Positions 1-8,754 of a stretch of 64,000 nt of DNA are shown piece by piece (positions within the stretch are counted from its first letter, which is position 1; the number at the start of each line of letters is the position of its first letter). A program made the translations under genes and the position numbers. The stretch is from Luteolibacter ambystomatis. GTDB taxonomy: Bacteria; Verrucomicrobiota; Verrucomicrobiia; Verrucomicrobiales; Akkermansiaceae. The stretch spans positions 248,001 to 312,000 of the forward strand of contig NZ_CP073100.1 of NCBI RefSeq assembly GCF_018137965.1, in the 5' to 3' direction. The notes beneath the pieces were generated by a model that did no database searches, was not told the origin of the DNA, and saw only the letters and a program-made list of their open reading frames with translations.

Positions 1-2
1 GC

Positions 3-1856
3 GCGGAAATCCCGATCCTCGGCGCGAACGCCCGCTGGTCCGAGGAGGGCGAGCACATGGTGGCGGAAGGGGATGAGAGCGACGGCACGCTGGCGCTCTA
101 TCACCCGGAGCACTGCGTGGTGCTCAACATCGAGGCCGAGCATCTCGATTTCTACCGCGATCTGGATCACATCCGCGAGGTCTTCGCCACGATGATGTCC
201 CAGACCAAGGGCCGCGTGGTGTATTGCAAGGAAGACCCGGTCGCCGCCGAACACTGCGGCGCGCATCCGAACGGCGTGTCCTATGGTTGGGACGATGCCG
301 ACTACACTGCCGTCGATGTCCGCGAGCTGCGCGGTGCTACGGCATTCACCGTCATTCGTCGTGGCGAGGTTCTCGGCGGCGTGGAGCTCGGCATTCCCGG
401 TCGCCACAACGTGCTCAATGCGCTGGCAGCGATCGCGCTGGCGGATGGCTGCGGCGCGGATTTTACGCTGGTCGCCCGCGCGCTCGCCACCTTCGCCGGA
501 GCCAAGCGTCGGTTCGAAACCAAGTATCTTTCGAAGCACTACCGGATCGTGGACGACTACGGCCACCATCCGTCCGAGCTGGCGGCGACGCTGCAAACCG
601 CGCGTTCGCTCAATCCGGGTCGGATCGTGGTGTTGTTCCAGCCGCACCGCTACACCCGCACCCAGGCGCTGGCCGATGACTTCGGCAAGGCGCTCCAGGC
701 TGCGGATCGCGTGTTTATTTCCGATGTCTATCCGGCCAGCGAGCTTCCCATCCCCGGCATTTCCGGCGAGACGCTGGTGGAGGCGATGAAGCGTCATGGC
801 GATGTGAAAGTGACTTCCACGCCGAACCTTGCCACCGCTCATCACGCGGTGGGCAATGCGCTGGAGGACGGCGATCTTCTCATCACGCTTGGTGCGGGCA
901 ACGTCCACGAGGCGGGCACCCACATCGCCAAGGATCTCAAGACGCTGGAGGAAATGCTGGCGCTCGCTCCAAAGGGCGACATGGACGGCAGCCTCTACGA
1001 ACCGATGAAACGCCACACCACGATGCTCGTCGGTGGCCCGGCGCAGTTCTGGCTGGAGCCTCATACCTTCGAAGCCTTCGCGGCACTCGTGAACTACTGC
1101 CGGGATCGTAATATCGCGGTGCGAGTGGTCGGCCGCGGCTCCAATCTTCTCGTCCGCGATGGCGGCATCCGCGGCGCGGTGATTCATCCGGAAGGCGGAC
1201 TCTTCTCCGCGGTGAGCGTGAAGGACGGTCTGATCACCGCCGGTGCGGGCGTGCGCCTGAAGAAGCTCGCGAGCTTCGCGGGCGATGCCGGCATCGGTGG
1301 CTTCGAGTGGATGGAAGGCATCCCCGGCAATGTCGGCGGCGCGCTGCGCATGAACGCCGGTGCGATGGGCACCGAGACCTTCGACCAGGTGGTGAGCGTG
1401 ACCTTCCTCGATGAGGACGGCGTGATCCGCACCCGCAGCCGCGCCGAGATCGTCGCCCAGTATCGCAACGTGCCGGAACTGCGACGCAACTTCGCGCTGC
1501 AAGCGACCTTCAAGGGTGAGCCGGATCAGGCGGAGCGCATCAAGGAACGCTGGGATGCCTCGCGCGCCAAACGCCGCGTTTCCCAACCGGTCGCCGCCAG
1601 CGCGGGCTGCATCTTCAAGAATCCCGAAACCACCCCGGCGGGCAAGCTGGTGGATGAACTCGGCTTCAAGGGTTCCACCAACGGCAAGGCGGAGGTCTCC
1701 GAGGTCCACGGCAACTTCATCGTCAACCGCGGTGGTGCCGCCGCCGGTGACGTGCTCGGCCTGATCGAAACCATCCGTGCCGAAGCCCGCGCCGCCCGTG
1801 GCGTGGAGCTCGAACCCGAAGTCAAAATCCTCGGCGAGGACGAATTCACTTTCTGA
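3..1856 (+). CDS. murC/murB: MurC-MurB fusion: UDP-MurNAc-L-Ala ligase / UDP-MurNAc dehydrogenase (5' truncated)
   Basis: Two peptidoglycan precursor enzymes in one cytoplasmic polypeptide. The frame is open from base 3, so the gene starts upstream. The MurC part (to about base 980) shows ESDGT near base 78, HLDFYRD near 140, YGHHPSE near 558 and FQPHRYTRT near 640, matching the Mur ligase middle and C-terminal domains. The MurB part (about 1005-1856) begins MKRHTTM and shows the FAD-binding motifs GRGSNLLVRDGG and GIPGNVGGALRMNAG. MurC adds L-Ala to UDP-MurNAc; MurB makes UDP-MurNAc by reducing the enolpyruvyl form, so the fusion joins consecutive steps. In the motif SAGCIFKNP a Cys (codon 1608-1610) sits where E. 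coli MurB has its catalytic Ser. The stop lies two bases before ddl, so the genes are probably co-transcribed. Such fusions are known in Verrucomicrobia. Confidence 0.95.
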   Translation, partial: AEIPILGANARWSEEGEHMVAEGDESDGTLALYHPEHCVVLNIEAEHLDFYRDLDHIREVFATMMSQTKGRVVYCKEDPVAAEHCGAHPNGVSYGWDDADYTAVDVRELRGATAFTVIRRGEVLGGVELGIPGRHNVLNALAAIALADGCGADFTLVARALATFAGAKRRFETKYLSKHYRIVDDYGHHPSELAATLQTARSLNPGRIVVLFQPHRYTRTQALADDFGKALQAADRVFISDVYPASELPIPGISGETLVEAMKRHGDVKVTSTPNLATAHHAVGNALEDGDLLITLGAGNVHEAGTHIAKDLKTLEEMLALAPKGDMDGSLYEPMKRHTTMLVGGPAQFWLEPHTFEAFAALVNYCRDRNIAVRVVGRGSNLLVRDGGIRGAVIHPEGGLFSAVSVKDGLITAGAGVRLKKLASFAGDAGIGGFEWMEGIPGNVGGALRMNAGAMGTETFDQVVSVTFLDEDGVIRTRSRAEIVAQYRNVPELRRNFALQATFKGEPDQAERIKERWDASRAKRRVSQPVAASAGCIFKNPETTPAGKLVDELGFKGSTNGKAEVSEVHGNFIVNRGGAAAGDVLGLIETIRAEARAARGVELEPEVKILGEDEFTF

Positions 1857-1858
1857 CC

Positions 1859-2779
1859 ATGATCGATCCCAATCTTCTCATCGCCGTCCTGATGGGCGGC
1901 CCCGGTTCCGAGCGCGACGTTTCGCTGGCGTCCGGCAAGGCCGTGCTCAAGGCGCTCCAAGGCCGCGGCTTCAATGTCGTGGGCGTGGACGTGACCGGCT
2001 ACGACATGGATCTGCCGGAAGGCACCGGTCTGGCGTTCAATGTCATCCACGGCACCTTCGGTGAAGACGGCCAGCTCCAGGACATTCTGGAAGCGAAGGG
2101 CGTGCCCTACACCGGTGCGGGTTCGCAGAGCAGCCGCCTCGCCTTCGATAAGAACAAGGCCAAGGCCCTGTTCCTCTCCCACAATGTGCCGACCCCGCTT
2201 TCCGAGATCGTGGATGTGTCGGGCGGTTCGAAGCTGCCGCAGATGACCGCCCCGTTCGTGGTGAAGCCGCCACGCGAGGGATCGAGCGTGGGTGTTCACA
2301 TCGTCCGTGAGCAGGCCGATGCCGAGGCCGCGATGGAAGACGCCGCCAAGTATGGCAATGACATCCTCGTGGAGCAGTTCATCGAGGGCAAGGAGCTCAC
2401 CGTCGGTGTTTTCGATGACGCCGCGCTGCCGATCGTCCACATCGCGCCGCGTTCCGGCTTCTACGACATGGCGAACAAGTATCCTTGGCTCAGCGGTGGC
2501 GCGGGCAGCGATTACTACTGCCCCGCCGATCTCGACGAAGCCACGACCAAAGCCGTGCAGGACGCCGCCCTCGCCGCACACCGCGCTCTGGGGATCGAGG
2601 TGTATTCCCGCGTGGACGTGTTGCTCGATGCTCAGAACCGTCCCTTCGTGCTGGAGTCGAACACCATCCCCGGCATGACCGAAACCAGCCTCATGCCGAA
2701 ATCCGCCGCCGCGGCCGGTATCCCTTTCGATGAACTCTGCATCCGTATCGCGGAGATTTCGTTGAAGCTGAGGGCCTGA
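1859..2779 (+). CDS. ddl: D-alanine--D-alanine ligase
   Basis: Joins two D-alanines with ATP to supply the D-Ala-D-Ala end of the peptidoglycan stem peptide. At 306 residues it has the usual Ddl length. Visible motifs are GGPGSERDVSLASG (residues 13-26), IHGTFGEDGQLQ (about 63-74), PPREGSSVGV in the ATP-grasp domain, and RVDVLLD followed by LESNTIPGMTETSLMPK, which holds the metal- and dipeptide-binding residues. It starts two bases after murC-murB ends. In chlamydiae a ddl domain is fused to murC; here it is a separate gene. Confidence 0.96.
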   Translation: MIDPNLLIAVLMGGPGSERDVSLASGKAVLKALQGRGFNVVGVDVTGYDMDLPEGTGLAFNVIHGTFGEDGQLQDILEAKGVPYTGAGSQSSRLAFDKNKAKALFLSHNVPTPLSEIVDVSGGSKLPQMTAPFVVKPPREGSSVGVHIVREQADAEAAMEDAAKYGNDILVEQFIEGKELTVGVFDDAALPIVHIAPRSGFYDMANKYPWLSGGAGSDYYCPADLDEATTKAVQDAALAAHRALGIEVYSRVDVLLDAQNRPFVLESNTIPGMTETSLMPKSAAAAGIPFDELCIRIAEISLKLRA

Positions 2780-2798
2780 ATCTGCGTCTCTTCCACTG

Positions 2799-2824
2799 GG
2801 ACCGCGGATTCTAGTCCGCGGTCC
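2799..2824. repeat. perfect hairpin after ddl, possible terminator or dispersed repeat copy
   Basis: Arms GGACCGCGGA (2799-2808) and TCCGCGGTCC (2815-2824) pair perfectly around the loop TTCTAG and are followed by AATTTT. It could end the ddl transcript. The core TCCGCGGTCCA also occurs in an arm of the inverted repeat at 44497-44570, so it may be a short copy of the same dispersed element. Confidence 0.6.
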
Positions 2825-2865
2825 AATTTTGGCCTGGTGGAGGATTCCTCTCCTCATTCCATCCC

Positions 2866-3183
2866 ATGCCTCTAATCCATTCCTACACACTCGTCTGGCC
2901 GGACGGATTCGATGAAGATGGATGCCTCATCGAGTCGAAAGGCTGGTTTAATGGCTTGGAGATTCACATCGGCGACAACAGATTCCGCCCGGTCTTTTAT
3001 GACCCGGTTAGACTTTCGCAGGAAATTTCGGATGAGCTGCTGCGTGATGGTATTTTCTCCGAACCGGGCCTCATCGTGATTGCGAGTGTCACGCGGATGA
3101 ATATCGAAGCTGCCATCGCACGTATGGCGGAGTCCGGAGAGCTTTCCCGTCTATTCTTCAATCCAGATCGACCGCCTGAATAG
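2866..3183 (+). CDS. small hypothetical protein inside the division cluster
   Basis: A 105-residue protein I do not recognise. It begins MPLIHSYTLVWPDGFDEDG, has no signal peptide or membrane segment, and is acidic with a predicted mixed alpha/beta pattern. Codon use looks coding, though it is less GC-rich than its neighbours. It lies between the hairpin after ddl and ftsQ, on the same strand, at a place where dcw clusters usually have no gene. Either a lineage-specific insertion or a passenger; no function can be assigned from sequence. Confidence 0.6.
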   Translation: MPLIHSYTLVWPDGFDEDGCLIESKGWFNGLEIHIGDNRFRPVFYDPVRLSQEISDELLRDGIFSEPGLIVIASVTRMNIEAAIARMAESGELSRLFFNPDRPPE

Positions 3184-3278
3184 GCGATCGCTCGCCGCAC
3201 TTCGAAATTTCCCCTCAGCCCACCCGAGCCTCGACTTTTTTGTAAACGATTATTAATTTTCAACTGTTTCCGACGATC

Positions 3279-4259
3279 ATGAAGCGCCGCACCACCAATT
3301 CCCGCCAGAATTCCCGCATGAAGCGGCTGGAGGTTCGTGTGATGTCGCCGCGCATCGCGTGGTTCGGATTCCTGCGGGCCTGCGGCAAGAGCGCCAAGCT
3401 GCTGGCGGCTTTGGCTCTGTTGGGCGGGCTGGCCTACGGCGGCTGGTATGGGGTGCAGCGCGCGTTCCTTCGCAATCCGGAGTTCCAGCTCCGCCAGTTG
3501 TCCCTGAATTCCAACAAGGCTCTGGACGAAGCGGGCCTCGTGACCGCGGCGGATCTCGATCTGCACGCGAATCTTTTCAAATTGGATGTCGAGCAGATCC
3601 GTACCCGCCTCGCCGTCCGGCCGGAGATCGCCTCCGTAACGGTGGAACGCCATCTGCCATCTACTCTCGCGGTCAACATCACCGCCCGCACGCCGAAGGC
3701 TTGGCTGGCGGTCAGCGGCTCCGATCCCGCAGCCATCCGCAGGGAAGGGGGGCTGCTGGTGGATGCCGATGGCGTGACCTACGCCTGCCCGGGACTCCAG
3801 TGGGAGGATGCTCGTGATCTGCCGGTGGTACTGGTGCCCAAAAAGGACGAGGCTCTTCTGGTCGCAGGCCAGACACTCAAGCATCCGGAGATCGAACGTT
3901 GCTTCCGCCTGCTCGCCTCCGCCGTGGCTGCCGATCCGCAGGCCGTCCGTTGGATCGATCGGCTGGAGCAGGCGAATCCCTGGTCCATCCAGATGACCAC
4001 CCGCAATGGCACGGTTGCGACCTTCGGCTTCGACAATCAGACCCGCCAGATCACGGACTTTGTCACCGCGCTTGATCACGCGTCACGGGAGGGTTACGGG
4101 ATCGCCACGATCAGCCTGATCCCGCAGCGGAACATTCCGATCACCCTCCGCGAGGAACCCGTGCCGCCACGCGCGACTCCGGTTCCGGAGCCGACCAAGG
4201 AGGAGATTCGGAGCGACCGCCGCTCGAAAGATCTGAAATCCCTCCTCAACCGGAACTGA
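3279..4259 (+). CDS. ftsQ: cell division protein FtsQ
   Basis: Bitopic inner-membrane divisome protein linking early and late division proteins. The 326-residue product has a basic N-terminal tail (KRRTTNSRQNSRMKR), one membrane helix at about residues 40-57 and a POTRA-like domain at about 63-135, where NPEFQLRQLSLNSN and RTPKAWLAV mark the edges. An FtsQ beta domain follows, ending in a charged tail. The position between ddl and ftsA is the classical one. The start codon at 3279 follows an AT-rich stretch (about 3235-3265) that could hold a promoter. Another ATG at 3318 is possible. Confidence 0.9.
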   Translation: MKRRTTNSRQNSRMKRLEVRVMSPRIAWFGFLRACGKSAKLLAALALLGGLAYGGWYGVQRAFLRNPEFQLRQLSLNSNKALDEAGLVTAADLDLHANLFKLDVEQIRTRLAVRPEIASVTVERHLPSTLAVNITARTPKAWLAVSGSDPAAIRREGGLLVDADGVTYACPGLQWEDARDLPVVLVPKKDEALLVAGQTLKHPEIERCFRLLASAVAADPQAVRWIDRLEQANPWSIQMTTRNGTVATFGFDNQTRQITDFVTALDHASREGYGIATISLIPQRNIPITLREEPVPPRATPVPEPTKEEIRSDRRSKDLKSLLNRN

Positions 4260-4289
4260 CCGCCCCTAGCTTTTCTTTTCCCCTGCCCC

Positions 4290-5501
4290 ATGCCTCGCAC
4301 GAAAATCCACGTCGGACTCGAAATCGGAACCAGCAAGACCTGCATGGTCGTCGGCGAGGTGAAGTCCGACGGCGCGGTGAAAATCCTCGGTGTGGGCATG
4401 ACCAAGTCCGCGGGAGTGCGGAAGGGTGAGATCTACGATTTTCCCCAAGCCCGAGCCTGCGTGAAGGACGCGCTGGTGAAGGCGGAGGACGCCAGCGATG
4501 TCGAGATTGGCAGCGTGTTCCTGTCTGTCACCGGTTCCCACATCGTGGGCGAAAACAATCTTGGCACCTTCCGCCTGCCGGAGGGTGAGCAGCAGGTCGC
4601 GCCGGAACACGTTGAGGAGGCGAAGGACATCGCCCGTGAGGTCCACATCCCGTCCGATCACGTCTATCTCCACAGCATTGTCCGCCAGTTCCGCCTCGAT
4701 GGGCTGGAGCAGGCGACCAGTCCGGTGGGCCTTTTCGGCCGCACCGTGGAAGCGGATTTCCATGTCATCCACGGCATCGGCACCCGCATCCAAAACAGCA
4801 TCAAGTGTGTGCGAGAGATGCCGCTGGATGTCGATGACGTCGTCTTCGCCCCGATTGCGGTGGCCCAGGTGGCTCTTTCCCGCGAGGACCGCGAGCGTGG
4901 CGCGCTGGTGATCGACATCGGCGGCGGCACGACCGACTACGCTCTCTATCTCGGCGGCTCGATCGCTGCATCCGGCTCCATTCCGGTGGGCGGCGACCAT
5001 ATCACCAATGACATCCACCTCGTGACCGGCCTGCCGTTCACCAAGGCGGAGAGTCTCAAGATCAAGGAAGGCGATGCCTCCGCCGATCCGGCCCGCTCGG
5101 TGGGTTCGGTGAAAGTGACGGACGACAAGGGCTTCGCCGAAGCCGAGGTCCGCCGCCAGGTGCTCAATGAGGTGATCCGCCAGCGTCTGGAGGAAACCCT
5201 GCGGCTGGTGAAGCGTCGTTTGCCCGAGGGCTCCGTCGAGCGCATCGGCACCGGTATTTTCCTCTCCGGCGGCACCAGCCTGATGCGTGGATTCGGCGAG
5301 CTGGCCTTCGATGTGTTCGGTCGCGATATCTACCGCCCGGAGCCCCCGGAAGTCAGTGGCATCCAGTCCAGCTTCAAGGACCCGCAGTATACGACCGCCC
5401 TCGGCCTCATTCGTTATGCCCAGGTGCTGGACGCGGAGCGGGTGGCCGCCCCCGGCTTCCTCGGCCGCATCGGCCGCGCTCTCTGGCCCTTTGGTCGCTG
5501 A
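4290..5501 (+). CDS. ftsA: cell division protein FtsA
   Basis: Actin-like ATPase that tethers FtsZ to the membrane. The 403-residue length is typical. It begins RTKIHVGLEIGTSKTCMVVG (phosphate 1 loop), has the SHS2/1C region after residue 85, and the phosphate 2 motif VIDIGGGTTDYALYLGG near 206-222. The C-terminus GFLGRIGRALWPFGR is an amphipathic helix of the kind that binds membrane. It starts 30 bases after ftsQ, suggesting co-transcription. Confidence 0.95.
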   Translation: MPRTKIHVGLEIGTSKTCMVVGEVKSDGAVKILGVGMTKSAGVRKGEIYDFPQARACVKDALVKAEDASDVEIGSVFLSVTGSHIVGENNLGTFRLPEGEQQVAPEHVEEAKDIAREVHIPSDHVYLHSIVRQFRLDGLEQATSPVGLFGRTVEADFHVIHGIGTRIQNSIKCVREMPLDVDDVVFAPIAVAQVALSREDRERGALVIDIGGGTTDYALYLGGSIAASGSIPVGGDHITNDIHLVTGLPFTKAESLKIKEGDASADPARSVGSVKVTDDKGFAEAEVRRQVLNEVIRQRLEETLRLVKRRLPEGSVERIGTGIFLSGGTSLMRGFGELAFDVFGRDIYRPEPPEVSGIQSSFKDPQYTTALGLIRYAQVLDAERVAAPGFLGRIGRALWPFGR

Positions 5502-5517
5502 TGCCCATCACTCCTTT

Positions 5518-5546
5518 TTGACACGCCCTCCGGATTGTCCCAGAAT
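5518..5546 (+). promoter_or_regulatory. candidate sigma-70-type promoter for ftsZ
   Basis: TTGACA at 5518-5523 matches the -35 consensus fully. After a 17-base spacer comes CAGAAT at 5541-5546, four of six matches to the -10 consensus. It lies in the 178-base gap between ftsA and ftsZ, long enough for ftsZ to have its own promoter. Prediction only. Confidence 0.4.
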
Positions 5547-5679
5547 TGGGTAACCCGGAATATTGGAATTCAACCAATCGTGACATTCCGACGACCTTTT
5601 CTGTGATTTCCCGAAAATCCTGCTAAGCCTCTCCCAGATCGCCCACCCGCGGAACCCTGCTCCCCATCCCTTACTTCTC

Positions 5680-7518
5680 ATGATCTCCTATTCCCGCGAA
5701 CCCCAGACCACCATCCCGACTTCGTCCGTGAAGATCGTCGGCCTCGGTGGTGCCGGCGCGAACATGCTCGAGCGCGTGGCCCTCGATGGCCTCGAAGGAG
5801 CCGAGTTGCTGGCCCTCAATACCGACATCCGCACCCTCTCGGCCTGTGTGGCGGGGGAGAAGATCCAGCTCGGCCGCAATCTCACCAAGGGCCTCGGCTC
5901 CGGCGGTGATCCGGACCTCGGCCATCAGGCGATCCTGGAAGCGGAGGACGAAATCCGCGCCTCGCTGAAGGGCCGCCGTATTGTTTTCCTCTGCACCGGC
6001 CTTGGTGGTGGCACCGGTTCCGGCGCTGCTCCGATCCTGACCCGCATCGCCCGTGAGGAAGGGGCCTTCGTGGTGGTGTTTGCCACCATGCCCTTCGCTT
6101 TCGAAGGCCGCCGCCGCCGTGAGCAGGCTGAGACCGCGCTCAACGAACTGGCCGTGCTCTCGAACGCGCTGGTCACCTTCGACAACAACCGCATGGGCGA
6201 ACTGGTGCTCGCGAAGCAGGGCATCCACGAGGCCTTCTCCGCTGCGGACCGCATGATTTCCGAGTCGATCAAGGCGGTGATCCGCCTCGTCGTCCGCCCG
6301 GGCCTGATCAACGTCGGCTTGGATGACCTGATGAGCGCGCTGCGGACCACCCGCTCCCGCTGCCTCTTTGGCTCCGGCATCGCCCAAGGCAAGGACCGTG
6401 CCAGCCGCGCGCTGCGCAACGTGCTCGCCAGCCCGCTGCTCGACCAAGGCTCGCTGCTCAAGGAAGCGCGCACTGTGCTCATCCACCTTTGCGGTGGTGA
6501 GGACCTGACCCTTTATGAAATCGAGCTGCTGATGCAGCGCCTGCAGAAGTTCGTGCCGGAGCGCGCCCACGTGCTCTTCGGCGCGGCGGTCGATCCCACC
6601 ATGGGCGACAGCTTGAGCATCACGCTCATCAGCGCCCTGCCGGAGGATTCCCTGGTCGCCGGTCCGCGCGATTCGCTGACCCGTGCGTCCGAAGAGCCGG
6701 TGCTTGAGCCGTCCGACAGCTATGTCGCACCCACGCCGCAGAAAAAGATCACGCCGGTGCTCGCTGAGCCTGTCGTCGTCGCTGTCCAACCGCCGGTGCG
6801 TGAGGTGGTAAAGGAGCCCGTCAGCGAACCTGAGTTCCGCGAGGAGCCCGCGCTCAAGCCCGTCGAGCGGCCGGTTGAGAAGCCGGTGGAAAAACCTCGT
6901 CAGGCTGCGCCTGTTTCCAAGCCTGTCGCTCCGGCATCCTTGTTTGACGATCGTCCGTTCGCGGAGTCGATCCCGGTCGTGCAGCGCAAGGCGGAGGTGG
7001 TGGAGACGGTGAAACCGAAGCCCGCGCCCGAACCCGAGCCGGTGGCCGTGGAACCGGTCCGTCCGGAACCCGTGCTGGCTGAACCCGAAGTCGAGGAGGA
7101 AGGACCCGCACCCACGCCTGTGGCGGAAGAGCCGGCATTGGTGCCGCCGCCGCTTCCGGCAAAGCGGGTTCCAGACGATTTCGAGGATGACGAACACGAC
7201 AATCCGTTCACGTTCGCTCATCATCATGAGCCTTTGGATTTGGAGGAAGTGGAACCGGATTGGCTGGATGATGAAGCCACCTTTCCCGAGCCCGCCGCGG
7301 CCAAGGTCGACGAATCCGAGCTTGAGTCCGAGTTCGAGGAAGAGGAATTCCCGAAGCTGACTCCGCCGGAACCGCTCAAGCTGCGCGCGAAGGCCCCGGC
7401 CGGCCAAGGCGAGCTTTCCTTCGAAGGTGGTCCGCGCGGACGTTTCGAAGGGGAATCTCCGAACGTCTTTGATGGCGAGGATTTGGATATCCCGCCGTTC
7501 CTCCGGAAGAAACGTTGA
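5680..7518 (+). CDS. ftsZ: cell division protein FtsZ with long C-terminal linker
   Basis: Tubulin-like GTPase forming the division ring. The GTPase core (about residues 1-325) shows GLGGAGANMLERV, NTDIRTLS, GLGSGGDP, the tubulin signature GGGTGSG near residue 108, and FDNNRMGEL. At 612 residues the protein is far longer than the usual 380-400. Residues of about 330-600 form a linker rich in Pro, Glu and Val that should be disordered. The last residues, DIPPFLRKKR, fit the conserved FtsZ tail that binds FtsA. A 178-base gap with a possible promoter separates it from ftsA. Confidence 0.96.
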   Translation: MISYSREPQTTIPTSSVKIVGLGGAGANMLERVALDGLEGAELLALNTDIRTLSACVAGEKIQLGRNLTKGLGSGGDPDLGHQAILEAEDEIRASLKGRRIVFLCTGLGGGTGSGAAPILTRIAREEGAFVVVFATMPFAFEGRRRREQAETALNELAVLSNALVTFDNNRMGELVLAKQGIHEAFSAADRMISESIKAVIRLVVRPGLINVGLDDLMSALRTTRSRCLFGSGIAQGKDRASRALRNVLASPLLDQGSLLKEARTVLIHLCGGEDLTLYEIELLMQRLQKFVPERAHVLFGAAVDPTMGDSLSITLISALPEDSLVAGPRDSLTRASEEPVLEPSDSYVAPTPQKKITPVLAEPVVVAVQPPVREVVKEPVSEPEFREEPALKPVERPVEKPVEKPRQAAPVSKPVAPASLFDDRPFAESIPVVQRKAEVVETVKPKPAPEPEPVAVEPVRPEPVLAEPEVEEEGPAPTPVAEEPALVPPPLPAKRVPDDFEDDEHDNPFTFAHHHEPLDLEEVEPDWLDDEATFPEPAAAKVDESELESEFEEEEFPKLTPPEPLKLRAKAPAGQGELSFEGGPRGRFEGESPNVFDGEDLDIPPFLRKKR

Positions 7519-7631
7519 AATGGCCCGCCTGCAGGCATCCATCCATCCGGGCCGGTTGACCGGATGGGAAACAGGTGATGACCGCTGGTTTGGACGTGCT
7601 TGGATGCGATTGTGTGGTATATCGGGCCATC

Positions 7632-8177
7632 ATGCGTACGATTCTATTGTGTCTGATCGCGGGATTTTCCCTCGCTTCTCTCCACGCCGATCAGACGGGC
7701 GCGGAAGCCACCAAGAAACCCGTCTCCGCCGCGATTGTGGACGTGCGGAAACTGCCGGATTGGAGTGGAGATCCCATTGGCAATGTAGAGGTCACCTATG
7801 AGGACAAGAGCAAGGACCACTGGACGAAGCTGGCCACGGCGATGATGCCGAAGGTTGCCGCCGATGGTGTGGTGGGGTGGGGTGACTGCGGGAAGAAGGG
7901 CACCAACGAACTCCTCACCAATGATCGCGGTACGCCGGTTGGCTCGCGTCTGGTTCTCTGCGATCATGGCAAGGTGACGGTGCGCATCTCATCGGCCATG
8001 GCGTTCATTGAAGAATGGGCATTCGAGGCGGATGGAAAGCATGTGGTGGTCAAGTCACGGGCCGCACATGGTCCCGCGACAGTGCAACGCTTTCTCCGTG
8101 CCGATGGCTCGGCGGTCGGGGAAGTAAAGGCCTTCGAGGAAAAGATGCCGGAGTGGGCGAAGCCGTACAAGGAGTAA
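7632..8177 (+). CDS. hypothetical secreted protein
   Basis: A 181-residue product starting MRTILLCLIAGFSLASLHA, which looks like a signal peptide cut before DQTGAEATKK. The frame is open further upstream, but the ATG at 7632 is preferred because it puts the signal peptide at the N-terminus. The mature part contains VGWGDCGKKGTNELL and ends in a lysine-rich tail. No family recognised. It is followed after one base by a DUF3592 membrane protein, so the two may be co-expressed. Confidence 0.65.
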   Translation: MRTILLCLIAGFSLASLHADQTGAEATKKPVSAAIVDVRKLPDWSGDPIGNVEVTYEDKSKDHWTKLATAMMPKVAADGVVGWGDCGKKGTNELLTNDRGTPVGSRLVLCDHGKVTVRISSAMAFIEEWAFEADGKHVVVKSRAAHGPATVQRFLRADGSAVGEVKAFEEKMPEWAKPYKE

Positions 8178-8178
8178 G

Positions 8179-8709
8179 ATGGGCCGGGAGTCGGGGATTT
8201 TGCTATTTTTTGGATTGGTCAGTACATCGGTTGGCCTGTGGTTGCTCGTGACCGGATTGAAAAGCGTGTGGACGCTCCGGCGCGCCCGGTTCTGGCCGAA
8301 GGCGGCGGGCCGGATCGTCCGGGCCCGGCTCTCGAAGTATGAAGACGCGGATGGAGACATCTATGGTTATACCCTTGAGTACGTATATCAGGTTGACGGA
8401 CATGGTTACACGGGCACGGAGATCTTCCCGGGTAGTTCCCGCACGCGTCATTCGCGGATGAACGAGTATGCGGGGCGGTTTCCGGAAGACGCCGGGGTGA
8501 CGGTTCATTACGATCCCGCGAACCCGGCCTTTTGCCTGCTGGAAACTCACCCGTGGATCCTTTCCAACGTATGCTTGGTGATTGCGGGAGGCTTCTGCTC
8601 GTTTCTTGGCATCGCCATGTTGGTGGCGGTGCCGTTGTGGAATTCTGTTTCGCCGTGTGGTTGTGATTCCTCGGGTGACCGGGTGGCTCGGGCGTGCTGG
8701 AGAATCTGA
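8179..8709 (+). CDS. DUF3592 domain membrane protein
   Basis: A 176-residue protein with an N-terminal membrane helix (about 7-27), a middle domain, and a second helix (about 125-150). The middle part, WPKAAGRIVRARLSKYED then YVYQVDGHGYTG and VTVHYDPANPAFCLLE, has the DUF3592 pattern: a beta-rich domain of unknown role between two helices. The start codon lies one base after the preceding stop, which suggests translational coupling. Confidence 0.7.
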   Translation: MGRESGILLFFGLVSTSVGLWLLVTGLKSVWTLRRARFWPKAAGRIVRARLSKYEDADGDIYGYTLEYVYQVDGHGYTGTEIFPGSSRTRHSRMNEYAGRFPEDAGVTVHYDPANPAFCLLETHPWILSNVCLVIAGGFCSFLGIAMLVAVPLWNSVSPCGCDSSGDRVARACWRI

Positions 8710-8754
8710 CATTTTTCACGTGAGAGGACAGCGGACTTGGCGTAGAGATCGGGA

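Noticed and set aside
5671..7542. A 623-residue open frame antisense to ftsZ
   Set aside because: It mirrors ftsZ in the opposite frame, a common effect of high GC at third positions. It has no start context or recognisable domain, while ftsZ is certain.
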